A DNA stretch of 64,000 bases from Triplophysa rosa (Eukaryota; Chordata; Actinopteri; Cypriniformes; Nemacheilidae): assembly GCF_024868665.1 (NCBI RefSeq), contig NC_079898.1, positions 26,354,731 to 26,418,730 of the forward strand, given 5' to 3'. The first letter of the stretch is position 1. Every line of letters begins with the position of its first letter. A model generated the notes under the pieces. That model saw only the letters and a list, made by a program, of their open reading frames with translations, made no database searches and had not been told where the DNA came from. The position numbers and the translations under genes were made by a program. Below are positions 58,401 through 64,000 of the stretch, piece by piece.

Positions 58401-61400
58401 CAGATGGTTGACCACCTCCGAGTTGTTCTAAGACAAGTCTACTGAGCACACTAAGCACGTGAGACTGGTAGCTCCGCAGTCCTGGGGCCTGAAATGCTTG
58501 AAGCAAAGGCCCTATGACAGACCTGGGGTCCATACAGCAACAGATGCCGACCGCTTGCACTCCTGCCAGCACCTGCAACACAGCGGGACCTGAGGGTGAG
58601 AGGCGCTGGAGCAGACGCAAACATTGGTGGGCACAAGCCGCAAGGCAGCAGCAGCGTTCAGGGTATCGCACTTTTCCATCACGTCCTTCTGAGTCCTCCT
58701 CAAAGGGGTTCCGTCGGGCTGCCTGCTTGAAAGCTGACACAGGCAATCCAGAGAGGTCACGATGATGGTGCAAAAAATGGGAGTATTCGCACCGACGGTG
58801 CCGACGACGTGCGCAGACAGACTGGTGTAGCTGCTCTGACTTGGCCCTCTTGACCGCACTGATGATCTTAAGCACACCAGCTATCAGACAACGCAGACGC
58901 TCGGAAGCTTCATTGCCGACTTCTGAATCTCGGGCTCCTGCTAAGGCTTCAAGGCGCAGAGCAGTCACCTCGAACAGCTCCAGGCCACGGTGTTGAACAA
59001 ACTCTTGAACTAACTCAAGAGACTGACTAAAGAAAAAAGGGTTGGGAGCCGAGACCTGCAAGCAACCCAGCAGTAGCTGTAAGACACCCTCAAGGAGTTC
59101 TGGCAGTAGCAAAGCCCGGTGACGGTACCTCGAAAAGGAAAAATCCTCTTGTATTTCCTGCAGAGTCTTCTTCGGCCTCGGAGCAAAAGGGTCAGCTTGC
59201 CTTTCTAGACAGGCACGGATTTTTAATGTGGCTCTGAGAAGGTCAGTCAGGCTTCGACGCAGATTATCAGGAAGTGTTTCGTTTTGACCCACATCCACAA
59301 ACATTAAGTGCAAAATGGTGCGTAAAAGCATTCTCTGAACAAGTGCAATTGGTTCCTCGCTCCAGCCTCCAGCCAGCTCATCGACCCCACCACAGCCGCC
59401 GGGTCCGCAGCAATCACCAAACTCTGCAAGTATCTCTGTGAGTGTGGGAACAACACTGACCGCAAGGCCTGGGTTGTGATTGATGGTCATGTCAAATTTG
59501 CAAACTTTTTCCAGAAGAGAAAGCAGAACATGGCAAAGGTCAAAGGGCGAGTTCTCCATGCGGTTGAAGATCGAGAGAGCTGTAGGGTCTGTTAGCATGT
59601 TAGCGTCCAGTGTGTGGGAGCCAAATGGCCTTTTGTGAGGTTGAGATCGCTCAACGGTGCTCATTGTATCAGGAGTAAGACATTGTGATGGTGCTTGAGA
59701 TGGAATGTTGGACTGGTGAAGCTGGCAACTAACACGGATGGTCGAACTGTGAAAACGTCGATGTTTGCTCCCAGAGTGTGTGGTTTTATCATCAGAGTTG
59801 GCTTCGGAATCCGACGTGGAAAGCTGAGATTTGCGTGCATCCCTTACAGAGTATCGCTGAGCTGTTCTGCGTGACCGCCGTGACTTCCAAGAGCCAGATA
59901 AACGTTTGCCAGAGTTCTGCACATCACATTTTTCTTGCCCCGCCTTAAGAGAAATGGTCCTTCCCTCCTGGCACAGAAACACCTCTTGTAGTGAAGGCAG
60001 GTTGAAATCTAAACAAAATTAAACAAGGCAAAGTTAGAAATAAGGTCTACATTTACATTTGTCTCGACTAGCTTCAAGCTGTTACACAACCTGGTTCAAT
60101 CCTGTGTCATTACAACAAGTCATGGGGACCTCTAGAGGTGCACCATTACGAGAACTAATAAGCAAACAATTTGAAAAGGAGCTGTTAGAAGAGATTAGCA
60201 TGTCTACACTAAATAGCTCACGTCTCAAGGTCAATGAAAAGCCCCCAGGTTATTACTAGGGTTGGGAGTCGTTTTAATTTTATCTATTCCGATTCCAATT
60301 CTAATTCTGATTCTGCTTATCGATTTCGATTCTTATCGATTCCCAGTTTCGATTCCACAGTTGAAGTAAAACATTTAGATATCAACCTGTATGGTCATTT
60401 AGCCTGCTTATTGACTTATTTGCAAAATATATATATATATTTATGAGCAGAGTTTTGTGTATATTTACACATAGAAACACACCTTTTCTGATTTATTACA
60501 ATTTGTATTATCATAGTTGAACTACATCATGGTTAAACTGCAGTTACTATAATGCAACTATGGTTAATTTGTGATTCTGTGCTTTAATACAAATTCTATA
60601 TCTAAACTATGCTTACTATAGTAAAAAATATCGATAATTTTCATAAGGGCTTTTATTGAGATATCAGCAGATCATGCAACGCATGTACTTCTCTGAAAAT
60701 ATGCAGACAGGAATTCATAAGAGGAATTCAAATTTTAATCTCAAGTATCCGATTCCTATTCCTTTCGATTCCGATCCAATTCCTAGCCTTTCGATTCCGA
60801 TTCCAAATTAGAATTGATTTTCGATTCCCAACCCTAGTTATTACTGTACTGTTTCATAAATCAAGCCATTTCGTGGTCTCACTTTTTGTGCATGAAGTCA
60901 GCTACTTAACAATTTATAAAGTCCTTGTAAGATCAAAATCACCGCCATCAGATGGTTAATAAAGCATATTGTAAAGAAACATATCGTGTTTCCAAATGAA
61001 TACAAAGGAATTCAATAGCAGTACTTAAATATTTACAACAAGGTTAAAAATGAATGTTTACAATTTAGCTTGTAAAAAATGCAAAGCTAACGGGTTAAAA
61101 AAATGAGTTGCCTTATGTTGGCTCTGAATTTTCAAAAGAATTAGCAGAGTTTAGATGCTCTCTCACCTGGGGCTTTCTCCTCCTGTACAGGAATCTTCCA
61201 GACCAGAGGTAGCAGAGACAACAACAGTGTTAGCAGCTCTTCCCGACAGGTCAACTCCTAAGCGGCAAAGGTTTAAGACGGAGAGGTTAATTCAGGATTT
61301 AAATGAGATTCCTCACTCTGTCTCAGCAAGTCTTCCAGGATTGATGACCACTCTGAAGAAGCTTACTTAAGACTTCTCTCCCTTCTGCTGCCACGCAAAC

Positions 61401-62044
61401 AGTAGACACACACAGACTGGCACTGATACCTGTAGAGATCTTTTAAAGGTTTGAAAGAAGAAGGGTTGGTTGGACATGAGGTACGATAGCACACCTCTAA
61501 ATACTGGTTCCACCCCGAGCGAGAGAGCATTCTTCACACGGAGGAGAGAAAGCACTCTGACAAGTGTGAATTAAAAGCAAATACAGGAGGCAGCCTGCCA
61601 CTGTGTCATGTGACCACAGATAAACAAGCATCTGACAGCAAGTTAATTAACATAGTGGATGAGGAACCACTATGCAAACACACAGGCCATTGATGTCGTG
61701 TTGAGAGAGAGTTCTGAGAAAAGGCCCGCGAGACACTTCAGACATGACTCATTACAACTCTCACTTCAAAGAGAGAGAGACAGAGAGACTTTTTTCTATA
61801 TGAAAATAAATTAAATATCTCGTGTAATGTTTTATAATATCTCATGAAGGGTTTTGGGGCTGACCTGATCAATAACATAGTTCAAGGTGCTGAGGAGCAG
61901 GAAGCCACGTCCCCTCACCAGGTACTCCCCCAGGGCCACCATGTGACTCTCCTCCTCGTCCTCCACCCGCTGGGCCACCGCACTACACAACTGGTGCACA
62001 TCCGTCAGGAACTCCCGTGCCAGGGTGTTACTGGCCCCACTCAT
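26751..62044 (-). CDS. LYST: Lysosomal trafficking regulator LYST, BEACH-WD40 protein (whole gene, 52 coding exons)
   Basis: LYST (Chediak-Higashi/beige) is a giant cytosolic BEACH protein that limits the size and fusion of lysosomes and lysosome-related organelles such as melanosomes and lytic granules. Reading the minus strand from ATG 62044-62042 to TGA 26753-26751, I placed 52 coding exons; they sum to 11433 nt = 3810 residues plus stop (human 3801), with phase kept at every junction. Layout by residue: armadillo-like N-terminal region about 1-1400; ConA-like fold about 1400-1710; helical middle with a low-complexity Ser/Pro/Glu-rich exon 2055-2245; PH-like about 3018-3124; BEACH about 3125-3430 ([36 protein letters not shown] nearby, [45 protein letters not shown]); WD40 about 3531-3810. 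Introns are GT-AG except one GC-AG. A 103-base gap lies in one intron only. Confidence 0.97.
26991..27062 (-). CDS. LYST: LYST coding exon 51 (WD40)
   Basis: 72 nt. Encodes [23 protein letters not shown]. Confidence 0.94.
27289..27445 (-). CDS. LYST: LYST coding exon 50 (WD40)
   Basis: 157 nt. Encodes [52 protein letters not shown]. Confidence 0.95.
27538..27635 (-). CDS. LYST: LYST coding exon 49 (WD40)
   Basis: 98 nt. Encodes [32 protein letters not shown]. Confidence 0.95.
28038..28177 (-). CDS. LYST: LYST coding exon 48 (WD40)
   Basis: 140 nt. Encodes [46 protein letters not shown], a full WD repeat. Confidence 0.96.
28767..28865 (-). CDS. LYST: LYST coding exon 47 (WD40)
   Basis: 99 nt, phase 0-0. 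Encodes [33 protein letters not shown]. Confidence 0.95.
29105..29232 (-). repeat. Degenerate tRNA-derived SINE (minus)
   Basis: Reverse complement reads AAGAGCATTGCATGAGCAAT and GGTTGTGGGTTTAACTCCCA, then a GGATCAAAGCTTCTGCC-like tail: the same family as the SINE at 15225, older. Confidence 0.65.
29499..30964. mobile_element. TIR element (GGGCTACGTTCATACAG) with nested SINE
   Basis: Left GGGCTACGTTCATACAGCAC and right GTGACTGTATGAACGTACCC are inverted. Inner arms (CGGTTGTCAGTCCTG/GGTTGTCAATCCT; TGTGTTCACACGAG/GTGTGTGAACAGGAC) also pair. A SINE is inserted at about 30238-30530. hAT-like in style, but I could not define a clean 8-bp duplication. Confidence 0.6.
30238..30530 (+). repeat. tRNA-derived SINE, inserted in the TIR element
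   Basis: Head GTGGCCTAATGGTTAGAGAG with B box GGTTCGATTCC; body CCTTGAGCAAGGCCCC and ACTGCTCCGGG; tail TGTACTTGTACATGTGCAAT GACAATAAA. This resembles fish HE1-type SINEs. Confidence 0.75.
31376..31512 (-). CDS. LYST: LYST coding exon 46 (WD40)
   Basis: 137 nt. Encodes [46 protein letters not shown]. The following intron (28866-31375) is full of transposon DNA. Confidence 0.95.
31940..32129 (-). CDS. LYST: LYST coding exon 45
   Basis: 190 nt. Encodes [63 protein letters not shown]. Confidence 0.95.
32211..32441 (-). CDS. LYST: LYST coding exon 44 (BEACH end)
   Basis: 231 nt, phase 0-0. Encodes [40 protein letters not shown]...[20 protein letters not shown]. Confidence 0.95.
32516..32733 (-). 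CDS. LYST: LYST coding exon 43 (BEACH)
   Basis: 218 nt. Encodes [40 protein letters not shown]...[25 protein letters not shown]. Confidence 0.96.
33573..33713 (-). CDS. LYST: LYST coding exon 42 (BEACH)
   Basis: 141 nt. Encodes [20 protein letters not shown]...[25 protein letters not shown]. Confidence 0.96.
34276..34432 (-). CDS. LYST: LYST coding exon 41 (BEACH)
   Basis: 157 nt. Encodes [52 protein letters not shown], the conserved YGSHYSN motif of BEACH domains. Confidence 0.96.
34879..34945 (-). CDS. LYST: LYST coding exon 40 (BEACH)
   Basis: 67 nt. Encodes [22 protein letters not shown]. Acceptor GTCACAG, donor GTACAG. Confidence 0.93.
35061..35305 (-). CDS. LYST: LYST coding exon 39 (BEACH)
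   Basis: 245 nt. Encodes [75 protein letters not shown], the BEACH core start. Confidence 0.96.
35493..35645 (-). CDS. LYST: LYST coding exon 38
   Basis: 153 nt, phase 0-0. Encodes [51 protein letters not shown]. End of PH, junction to BEACH. Confidence 0.96.
35718..35773 (-). CDS. LYST: LYST coding exon 37
   Basis: 56 nt. Encodes [18 protein letters not shown]. Confidence 0.92.
35923..35984 (-). CDS. LYST: LYST coding exon 36
   Basis: 62 nt. Encodes [22 protein letters not shown]-like region. Confidence 0.92.
36067..36160 (-). CDS. LYST: LYST coding exon 35
   Basis: 94 nt. Encodes [31 protein letters not shown]. Donor GTACTC. Confidence 0.92.
36286..36431 (-). CDS. LYST: LYST coding exon 34
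   Basis: 146 nt. Encodes [48 protein letters not shown]. Start of the PH-like module. Confidence 0.95.
36517..36705 (-). CDS. LYST: LYST coding exon 33
   Basis: 189 nt. Encodes [62 protein letters not shown]. Confidence 0.96.
36746..37204. mobile_element. hAT MITE, exact 8-bp target duplication, in a short LYST intron
   Basis: Ends TAGGGATGTAACGATTCACT and GGTGAATCATTACATCCCTA are inverted. Flanks CACGCTTG at 36738-36745 and 37205-37212 are identical. 459 bp, non-coding. Confidence 0.9.
37244..37320 (-). CDS. LYST: LYST coding exon 32
   Basis: 77 nt. Encodes [25 protein letters not shown]. The following intron holds a 459-bp hAT MITE. Confidence 0.92.
37382..38034. mobile_element. TIR element with paired YY1-like motifs (LYST intron)
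   Basis: Left TAAATGACTGGATTGC and right GCAATCCAGTCATTTA are inverted, extended outward by GATCTATA/TATAGATC with a one-base indel. A second inverted pair, CGCGCCGCCATCTTGGTATG near 37436 and CCAACATGGCGGCGCGG near 37968, holds a YY1-like core. About 653 bp, no coding frame. Confidence 0.7.
38135..38311 (-). CDS. LYST: LYST coding exon 31
   Basis: 177 nt, phase 0-0. Encodes [20 protein letters not shown]...[27 protein letters not shown]. Acceptor TTATTAG, donor GTGGGC. Confidence 0.93.
38524..38733 (-). CDS. LYST: LYST coding exon 30
   Basis: 210 nt, phase 0-0. Encodes [40 protein letters not shown]...[12 protein letters not shown]. Confidence 0.95.
38912..39096 (-). CDS. LYST: LYST coding exon 29
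   Basis: 185 nt. Encodes [20 protein letters not shown]...[26 protein letters not shown]. Middle part diverged from mammals. Confidence 0.9.
39298..39489 (-). CDS. LYST: LYST coding exon 28
   Basis: 192 nt. Encodes [40 protein letters not shown]...[15 protein letters not shown]. Confidence 0.95.
39737..39898 (-). CDS. LYST: LYST coding exon 27 (possible cassette exon)
   Basis: 162 nt, phase 1-1, so it can be skipped without changing frame. Encodes [54 protein letters not shown]. Acceptor CGCTCAAG, donor GCAG|GTAGCC. Mammalian LYST goes straight from KRKSIAG to the next exon, so this Pro-rich 54-residue piece has no counterpart in the sequence I know. Confidence 0.75.
40084..40236 (-). CDS. 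LYST: LYST coding exon 26
   Basis: 153 nt. Encodes [26 protein letters not shown]...[14 protein letters not shown]. Confidence 0.95.
40314..40480 (-). CDS. LYST: LYST coding exon 25
   Basis: 167 nt. Encodes [55 protein letters not shown]. Confidence 0.95.
41067..41297 (-). CDS. LYST: LYST coding exon 24
   Basis: 231 nt. Encodes [40 protein letters not shown]...[20 protein letters not shown]. Confidence 0.95.
41436..41605 (-). CDS. LYST: LYST coding exon 23
   Basis: 170 nt. Encodes [36 protein letters not shown]...[13 protein letters not shown]. Donor GTGAGT. Confidence 0.94.
41812..41992 (-). CDS. LYST: LYST coding exon 22
   Basis: 181 nt. Encodes [40 protein letters not shown]...[11 protein letters not shown]. 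Confidence 0.95.
42043..42358. mobile_element. MITE with GTTCAGAC...GCGAC ends (LYST intron)
   Basis: Left ACCCTGTTCAGACACCCAGC and right GGTCGCTGGTGGTCTGAACG are inverted repeats, about 316 bp. Confidence 0.65.
42469..43042 (-). CDS. LYST: LYST coding exon 21
   Basis: 574 nt, residues 2055-2245. Ser/Pro/Glu-rich linker: [80 protein letters not shown]. The first third is shorter and more diverged than in mammals. Confidence 0.93.
43543..43671 (-). CDS. LYST: LYST coding exon 20
   Basis: 129 nt. Encodes [43 protein letters not shown]. Confidence 0.94.
43921..44437. mobile_element. TATGTGACCCTGG MITE broken by a second palindromic element
   Basis: Ends TATATGTGACCCTGGACCAC and TCCAGGGTCACATAG match the element at 4498-4937. 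Between about 43943 and 44220 a foreign segment (TTGATTCTGATTGGTTGAGC; arms CAATAAGCCCCGCGAAGCAGTG and CACTGCTTCTTGGGGCTTATTG) replaces a few bases of it; the right part resumes at TTAAGTAGTACGGG. A (TA)n run lies at 44352-44382. Confidence 0.65.
44689..44887 (-). CDS. LYST: LYST coding exon 19
   Basis: 199 nt. Encodes [20 protein letters not shown]...[26 protein letters not shown]. Acceptor CTTATAG, donor GTGAGC. Confidence 0.94.
45106..45243 (-). CDS. LYST: LYST coding exon 18
   Basis: 138 nt, phase 0-0. Encodes [46 protein letters not shown]. Confidence 0.95.
45316..45381. repeat. (GT)n microsatellite beside LYST exon 17 donor
   Basis: Over 30 GT units on the plus strand, that is CA repeats starting 7 bases into the intron on the LYST strand. 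Confidence 0.97.
45388..45537 (-). CDS. LYST: LYST coding exon 17
   Basis: 150 nt, phase 0-0. Encodes [20 protein letters not shown]...[12 protein letters not shown]. Its donor is followed at once by a long CA repeat. Confidence 0.94.
46050..46193. mobile_element. Palindromic fold-back element
   Basis: GGGATAATGTACAGGCAGCC near 46051 pairs with GGCTGCTTGTACATTATCCC near 46163, and CATAAATAATCCCC pairs loosely with GGGGCTTATTTG. The arms are about 45 bp with a short loop. Confidence 0.7.
46184..46577. mobile_element. TIR element with CTTATTACACGGCT ends
   Basis: CTTATTACACGGCT at 46184-46197 and AGCCGTGTAATAAG at 46564-46577 are perfect 14-bp inverted repeats. Contains CCAATCAGAATCAAGC, shared in inverted form with the insert at 43943. 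Confidence 0.6.
46863..47036 (-). CDS. LYST: LYST coding exon 16
   Basis: 174 nt, phase 0-0. Encodes [20 protein letters not shown]...[22 protein letters not shown]. Confidence 0.95.
47563..47811 (-). CDS. LYST: LYST coding exon 15
   Basis: 249 nt, phase 0-0. Encodes [40 protein letters not shown]...[14 protein letters not shown]. Confidence 0.95.
47909..48797 (+). mobile_element. hAT transposon remnant with exact 8-bp target duplication
   Basis: Ends CAGGGGTTACCAAC and GTTGAAGACTCCTG are inverted hAT-type termini. Flanks GTATATAT at 47901-47908 and 48798-48805 are identical. It keeps pieces of a BED-finger transposase (48120-48208 and 48282-48411). 889 bp, so mostly deleted. In the LYST intron between exons 15 and 14. 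Confidence 0.85.
48120..48411 (+). pseudogene. hAT transposase fragments (BED finger tail and N-terminal region)
   Basis: 48120-48208 reads [24 protein letters not shown], like the His-His end of a BED zinc finger. 48311-48411 reads [31 protein letters not shown], the conserved N-terminal motif of ZBED/SCAND3-type hAT transposases. Stops and a frameshift separate them; not functional. Confidence 0.7.
49108..49298 (-). CDS. LYST: LYST coding exon 14
   Basis: 191 nt. Encodes [40 protein letters not shown] and [20 protein letters not shown]. Acceptor ATTAAG, donor GTAAGT. Confidence 0.92.
49910..50070 (-). CDS. LYST: LYST coding exon 13
   Basis: 161 nt. Encodes [30 protein letters not shown]...[10 protein letters not shown]. 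Confidence 0.94.
50206..50379 (-). CDS. LYST: LYST coding exon 12
   Basis: 174 nt. Encodes [20 protein letters not shown]...[29 protein letters not shown]. ConA-like fold. Confidence 0.94.
50743..50899 (-). CDS. LYST: LYST coding exon 11
   Basis: 157 nt. Encodes [20 protein letters not shown]...[24 protein letters not shown]. ConA-like region. Confidence 0.92.
51119..51485 (-). CDS. LYST: LYST coding exon 10 (GC donor)
   Basis: 367 nt. Starts [15 protein letters not shown]; includes [20 protein letters not shown] and [11 protein letters not shown]. The only end that keeps frame with exon 11 is AAGAGGG|GCAAGT, a GC donor; the nearby GT (GTGTTG) would break the frame. Confidence 0.85.
51761..51870 (-). 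CDS. LYST: LYST coding exon 9
   Basis: 110 nt. Encodes [37 protein letters not shown]. Donor GTAAGT. Confidence 0.93.
52043..52622. mobile_element. hAT MITE next to LYST exon 8
   Basis: Left TAAGGCCACGTTTACACGAT and right ATCGTATAAACAGCCT are inverted. Flanks CTATAAAG (52035-52042) and CTAAAAAG (52623-52630) match at 7 of 8 bases. Internal arms AAAACGCCGTTT and similar. Confidence 0.75.
52650..52716 (-). CDS. LYST: LYST coding exon 8 (small)
   Basis: 67 nt. Encodes [22 protein letters not shown]. The donor is 27 bases from a hAT MITE at 52043-52622. Confidence 0.91.
53226..53452 (-). CDS. LYST: LYST coding exon 7
   Basis: 227 nt. Encodes [12 protein letters not shown]...[20 protein letters not shown]...[13 protein letters not shown]...LYQQ. 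Acceptor GTGACAG, donor GTCAGT. Confidence 0.92.
54605..54764 (-). CDS. LYST: LYST coding exon 6
   Basis: 160 nt. Encodes [19 protein letters not shown]...[16 protein letters not shown]. Acidic linker, conserved [14 protein letters not shown]. Confidence 0.93.
55220..55590. repeat. Long (CA)n array containing an assembly gap
   Basis: CA repeats run on both sides of a gap of 103 N at 55302-55404, followed by a degenerate CA/CG part (ACGTGCACGC units). Reading frames across it are artefacts. Confidence 0.97.
55302..55404. other. Assembly gap (103 N)
   Basis: Run of N inside the (CA)n array, in the LYST intron between exons 6 and 5; no coding sequence is affected. Confidence 1.
55591..55830. 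repeat. Dispersed repeat with GTGGGGAC/GTCCCCAC ends
   Basis: TCTCCGTGGGGACAGTCCAT on the left and GTAGGTCCCCACCAGGATAT on the right are inverted, with CCCTAACCCTAAACCTAAAG between. It directly follows the CA array, a combination common in cyprinid genomes. Confidence 0.65.
56150..56340 (+). repeat. Possible tRNA-derived SINE
   Basis: GAGCCGTAGCGCTGTGGTCT resembles an A-box head and ACCCAGGTTTGACTCTGACC a B box, then a CTCATTTCCTGATCCC body. Degenerate, so identification is tentative. Confidence 0.4.
56377..56538 (-). CDS. LYST: LYST coding exon 5
   Basis: 162 nt, phase 0-0. Encodes [20 protein letters not shown]...[16 protein letters not shown]...EKPDK. Confidence 0.94.
56707..57697 (-). 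CDS. LYST: LYST coding exon 4
   Basis: 991 nt, residues 786-1116. Includes [54 protein letters not shown] and [19 protein letters not shown]. The junction with exon 3 gives LLKSSRVV, one Ser more than human. Acceptor CAACTCAG, donor GTAACC. Confidence 0.96.
57923..60008 (-). CDS. LYST: LYST coding exon 3 (largest)
   Basis: 2086 nt, residues 91-785. Begins [16 protein letters not shown]; includes [80 protein letters not shown] and CICPQ-like [13 protein letters not shown]. Armadillo-type helical region. Acceptor TGTTTAG, donor GTATGA. Confidence 0.97.
60257..60836. mobile_element. hAT MITE, exact 8-bp target duplication (LYST intron)
   Basis: Ends TAGGGTTGGGAGTCG and CGATTCCCAACCCTA are inverted. 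Flanks GTTATTAC at 60249-60256 and 60837-60844 are identical. Subterminal GATTCCGATTCC repeats at both ends. Confidence 0.9.
61167..61257 (-). CDS. LYST: LYST coding exon 2
   Basis: 91 nt. Encodes [20 protein letters not shown] then [10 protein letters not shown]. Acceptor CGCTTAG, donor GTGAGA. Confidence 0.93.
61865..62044 (-). CDS. LYST: LYST coding exon 1
   Basis: Starts [20 protein letters not shown], ends YVIDQ|GTCAGC. 60 codons. The exon itself starts at 62051 after TTTGCAG, so only 7 bases of leader are in it and a non-coding exon lies upstream. ATG choice matches the human start. Confidence 0.94.
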
Positions 62045-62455
62045 GTCCGAGCTGCAAACATAAAATACTTGTTAGACATTCCCCATGTTTCACAGTTTTG
62101 CACCAGTTTATACTAAAAGCGAGACACTGCTTTCGGGGTTTTTCATGTTCTAAGCTAACAACAAAGTCCACCAATAAGCCCTTAAGTACATGACACACTC
62201 AAATATGGGTGAGATCGTCCATTCTCAATTACTATTTTGATTTTGTTTTGCTGCATGAATTGTAAGTATATTTATAGCCAACATTTCTTAACCTGTCACT
62301 ATGAATGAATTAGATCATGCATTCTTTCATGCAGTCTGGAATCACCTTCTCAACAAAGCCCTGACTTCATGCAGTCTATAAATTATCCTTTTGAAATAGC
62401 TTTTATGTCAGGAGCGTGCCTATCATTTAAAACACTGGCTACCATTTGCTCACTA

Positions 62456-63293
62456 GGGCCCCTATTTTGACGATCTAAGCGCATGGTCTAAAGCACACTG
62501 CGCAGGTGCACTCAGGGTGTGTCCGAATCCACTTTTGCTAGTTTAACGATGGGAAAACGGTCGGCACGCCCGGGCGCATGGTCTAAACGGGTTGTCCTGA
62601 TTCTCTTAATGAGTAATGGGTGTTTTTTGGGCGTAATGTGCAATAAACCAATCAGAGTGTCATCTCTCATTTCCTTCAAGAGGCAGTTGCGCTCTCGCCA
62701 TGACGGATCGCTATTTACATGCCGGAGTTTGTTGGCAGAAAAGCTGAACGCTTCTCAAGTGAAGAAACTGATTTGCTCATTCGCGAAGTTAAAGAGCGCG
62801 AGCAGATCATCTACGGGACAAGCAGGAATCCACCAAAGCTTCCCGAGGTGACATGTAGGCATTTTTATATTTATGTTCACAATAATAATCTTTTACATTT
62901 TAATCTTTTATTGTTTCATATTTTAAAAAAAATTTGAGCTGCTGCACTTCCCTCTGTGTAATAAGCAAAGTGAATGCGCATTGTAGACCCACCCAGAGGT
63001 GCAATTTCTACAAATGCGCTTTTTAAATAACAAAAAAATATTGCGCCATTGACTTTAGACCAGGTTTGAGTTGATGAGTCTATGGTGCAGTCCATTTTCA
63101 GTTCCTCAAAATAGCAATGCGCCAACAAATGCACCTGCCCTGAACACACCTCTTTTTTAGACTAGGATGCCCATGGGCGCAAATGCATTTTCTATTTAAA
63201 CAACGCGGCGCAGGACGGTAAAATGAGAACTGTGTCGGGCTGAAACTAGCAAAAACACTTGCGCCGCATTACGCCGGGTGTACGATAGGGCCC
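62456..63293 (+). mobile_element. Harbinger-like element upstream of the LYST start
   Basis: Left GGGCCCCTATTTTGACGATC and right GTGTACGATAGGGCCC are inverted. It carries a Myb/SANT-like frame at 62719-62850. No exact short target duplication could be fixed. It lies about 400 bp upstream (5') of the LYST first coding exon. Confidence 0.6.
62719..62850 (+). pseudogene. Harbinger Myb-like (SANT) protein fragment
   Basis: Reads MPEFVGRKAERFSSEETDLL IREVKEREQIIYGTSRNPPK LPEV and then degenerates. The RFSSEETDLLIREVKEREQ block is the first helix region of the Myb-like partner protein of vertebrate Harbinger transposons. The helix 2-3 region is missing or beyond a break. Confidence 0.6.
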
Positions 63294-64000
63294 TAGATGT
63301 TGAAACAGGTCCACTAACATACACAAATTGATTGATGATCAATAACTTCAATAACAGTAACTTCAATCTCACAAGCCTTGTACATGTACTGAGCACAGCC
63401 TACATGACCTCATCGGCTCAATCATTTGGATAATGCAGCTATAACTCATCAAAACTAAATCAGTAGATTTATGGTTTGGAAACAGACTCATGTAAACTGA
63501 ACTAATGTGATGCTATGCAACAGGTTTAATCTGAACAGAATATCTTGTGTCAGTATACACCGACCCAAGCATACAGTATCACATCAAGCAGTTATTCAAT
63601 CTTCCACATCACCGCTGGACAGACGTCTCACTTTACCAAACAACATTTATATCAAAGAAACAGCCCCAAGACTTTAAAAACTAGTAAACCTCAGTTCTCT
63701 AGGTCCTAAAGAATGAATCTCACTAAACATGAACTGAAAAAATATTTTAAATAAAACAGTACAGCACCTTTGGCATAAATAAAAAATTACAAAGTGAATG
63801 AGAATTTGTGGTGAAAATGTCATGTTACGACCAGTCTTCAAAATAGGCTAAATTCTCTTAATAAAAACATGCATTAAAATAATGATGACTTACAAAAGGC
63901 GTAAAAGCACTTTTCTGAAGTGACAACTTCAATAAAAACACACTCAACACCAAGGACACTCACTGTATACACACTCTAATCCTGTGATAAAACACACTTC

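Larger units (their letters stand above)
62052..64000 (-). other. LYST: LYST 5' intron or upstream region
   Basis: The acceptor at 62052-62054 shows that a non-coding 5' exon exists upstream. Apart from the Harbinger-like element no exon, CpG island or promoter is visible, so the LYST promoter is probably outside the window. Confidence 0.6.

Noticed and set aside
58451..58877. Overlapping minus-strand ORFs (61 and 121 codons) inside LYST exon 3
   Set aside because: Alternate frames of the 2086-nt LYST exon.
1..64000. Bacterial-type systems (operons, CRISPR, defence islands)
   Set aside because: All coding sequence is spliced vertebrate genes or transposon remnants; no prokaryotic signals.

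Overview
This window is a piece of a teleost fish nuclear chromosome, most likely from a cyprinid or close relative. It has intron-rich vertebrate genes with GT-AG introns, many (CA)n, (TA)n and CTGT microsatellites, a dense load of small hAT-, Harbinger- and MITE-like DNA transposons and tRNA-derived SINEs, and one run of N in a (CA)n array at 55302-55404. There are no operons, CRISPR arrays, plasmid parts or convincing viral genes.

Four protein-coding genes are present, in the order of the human 1q42.3 block except that TBCE is not between GGPS1 and B3GALNT2. (1) GGPS1, plus strand: only the large terminal coding exon (1276-2073); the earlier coding exons lie upstream of the window. (2) B3GALNT2, minus strand: complete, 12 coding exons between 12990 and 5913, 489 residues. 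(3) GNG4, minus strand: complete, two coding exons (22518-22420 and 16610-16482), 75 residues. (4) LYST, minus strand: complete, reconstructed here as 52 coding exons between 62044 and 26751, 3810 residues with reading phase kept across every junction. It has an armadillo-like N-terminal half, a ConA-like middle, a PH-BEACH module and C-terminal WD40 repeats.

Layout: 1-1275 GGPS1 intron; 1276-about 3100 GGPS1 last exon and 3'UTR; 3100-5700 intergenic with transposon debris; 5700-13000 B3GALNT2; 13100-13600 spacer; 13600-24340 GNG4 (probable long 3'UTR, a 5.8-kb intron holding a Harbinger-like element with a nested hAT MITE, and a CpG-rich probable promoter at 23440-24360); 24640-24970 a MITE; about 25800-62051 LYST; 62052-64000 LYST 5' intron or upstream DNA with a Harbinger-like element.

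The genes share synteny, not a pathway: GGPS1 makes geranylgeranyl diphosphate, GNG4 is a G-protein gamma subunit whose CSIL end predicts geranylgeranylation, B3GALNT2 glycosylates alpha-dystroglycan, and LYST controls lysosome-related organelle size. I did not find a new multi-gene system. The points most worth checking are a symmetric 162-nt LYST exon not in the mammalian protein as I know it, a GC-AG LYST intron, several transposons with exact 8-bp target duplications (two nested or sitting in very short introns), remnants of Harbinger Myb-like and hAT transposase reading frames, and two fold-back elements carrying paired YY1-like motifs. All coordinates and translations were read by eye, with no database search.
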